Shown piece by piece: positions 13,815 to 14,040 of a stretch of 14,040 bases of DNA. The translations under genes and the position numbers were made by a program. The DNA comes from DASTGO01 sp035719045 (GTDB taxonomy: Bacteria; Actinomycetota; Actinomycetes; Actinomycetales; Kineosporiaceae). Within the stretch, counting starts at the first letter, position 1. The number at the start of each line of letters is the position of its first letter. Where the stretch lies: NCBI GenBank assembly GCA_035719045.1, contig DASTGO010000324.1, positions 1 through 14,040 on the forward strand, read 5' to 3'. The notes beneath the pieces were generated by a model. It ran no database searches and had not been told where the DNA came from. It saw only the letters and a program-made list of their open reading frames with translations.

Positions 13815-14040
13815 ATGAGCAACCGTCCGCACCAGGACCGGCCGCACGCCGACCCCGGACACCGGCCGCCCGACGCCGCCCGGTCCGGCCCGCGGTCACC
13901 GGCCACGCCGCCGGCGGCCGAGAGCCTGTCCGCGGTGCTGGCCGCCCTTGCCGACGATCCGGCGCCGCCGCCGTTCGCCCTGCTGCGCCGCGAAGGCGGC
14001 GACGTCGAGCTGCTGCTCGGTGGACCGGAGGACGTGTTCG
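13815..14040 (+). CDS. Probable anthranilate synthase / chorismate-binding enzyme, N-terminal 75 codons (3' end outside window)
   Basis: ATG 13815 is preceded by AGGAGGA (13804-13810) at ideal spacing, and the frame stays open to the window end. The first 35 or so residues are a Pro/Arg-rich extension. It continues with ESLSAVLAALADDPAPPPFA and then LLRREGGDVELLLGGPEDVF. The 'PPFALLRR...VELLLG' pattern resembles the N-terminus of fused or phenazine-type anthranilate synthases of actinobacteria, and the Trp-codon attenuator immediately upstream supports a tryptophan-pathway role. The catalytic part lies outside the window, so the name rests mainly on context. Confidence 0.55.
   Translation, partial: MSNRPHQDRPHADPGHRPPDAARSGPRSPATPPAAESLSAVLAALADDPAPPPFALLRREGGDVELLLGGPEDVF

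Noticed and set aside
13477..13818. 113-aa plus-strand frame before the anthranilate-synthase-like gene
   Set aside because: It runs through both attenuator hairpins in a different frame from the leader peptide, has no ribosome binding site, and its C-terminal half is only the translation of the inverted repeats.

Overview
The window is very GC-rich, with G or C at nearly every third codon position. It carries several families typical of actinobacteria: a DUF2510–membrane–fibronectin III protein, a DUF2252 protein, and a trp-type leader peptide with an attenuator. I read it as chromosomal DNA of a high-GC Gram-positive actinobacterium; the genus cannot be fixed from the sequence. No tRNA, rRNA, CRISPR array, insertion sequence or phage gene was seen.

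Layout. Positions 1-911 hold the C-terminal part of a sensor histidine kinase (+), followed by a small unrecognised protein (1024-1347, +). A DUF2252 gene runs convergently on the minus strand (1383-2519). After a 324-base divergent intergenic region comes the main feature: six tightly packed plus-strand genes, 2844-10227. They encode a DUF1638 protein, a 2Fe-2S/ASKHA reductive activator of corrinoid proteins, an MtrH/AcsE-type methyltransferase, a corrinoid (B12-binding) protein, a uroporphyrinogen-decarboxylase-family methyltransferase, and a methylenetetrahydrofolate reductase carrying a C-terminal MetV-type cysteine-rich domain. Two minus-strand genes follow: an acyl-CoA dehydrogenase (10303-11457) with its own apparently leaderless promoter, and a DUF2510/FN3 membrane protein (11561-13189). 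The right end (13649-14040, +) is a tryptophan attenuator (20-residue leader peptide with adjacent Trp codons, mutually exclusive hairpins) in front of the first 75 codons of a probable anthranilate-synthase-like gene.

How the six genes probably work together. They match the parts of a corrinoid-dependent demethylation pathway. The UroD-family enzyme (MT1) would move a methyl group from an unknown donor to Co(I) of the corrinoid protein. The MtrH/AcsE-like enzyme (MT2) would pass it to tetrahydrofolate. The ASKHA protein would re-reduce inactive Co(II). The MetF-MetV protein would oxidise methyl-H4folate to methylene-H4folate for assimilation or oxidation. The set resembles the logic of the aerobic chloromethane pathway (cmuA/cmuB/metF2), but as separate polypeptides, with an added activase and a MetV domain. 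The methyl donor is not revealed: no transporter or substrate-specific regulator lies in the cluster, and the MT1 lacks the usual His-x-Cys zinc signature. This operon and the trp attenuator are the two most rewarding items in the window.
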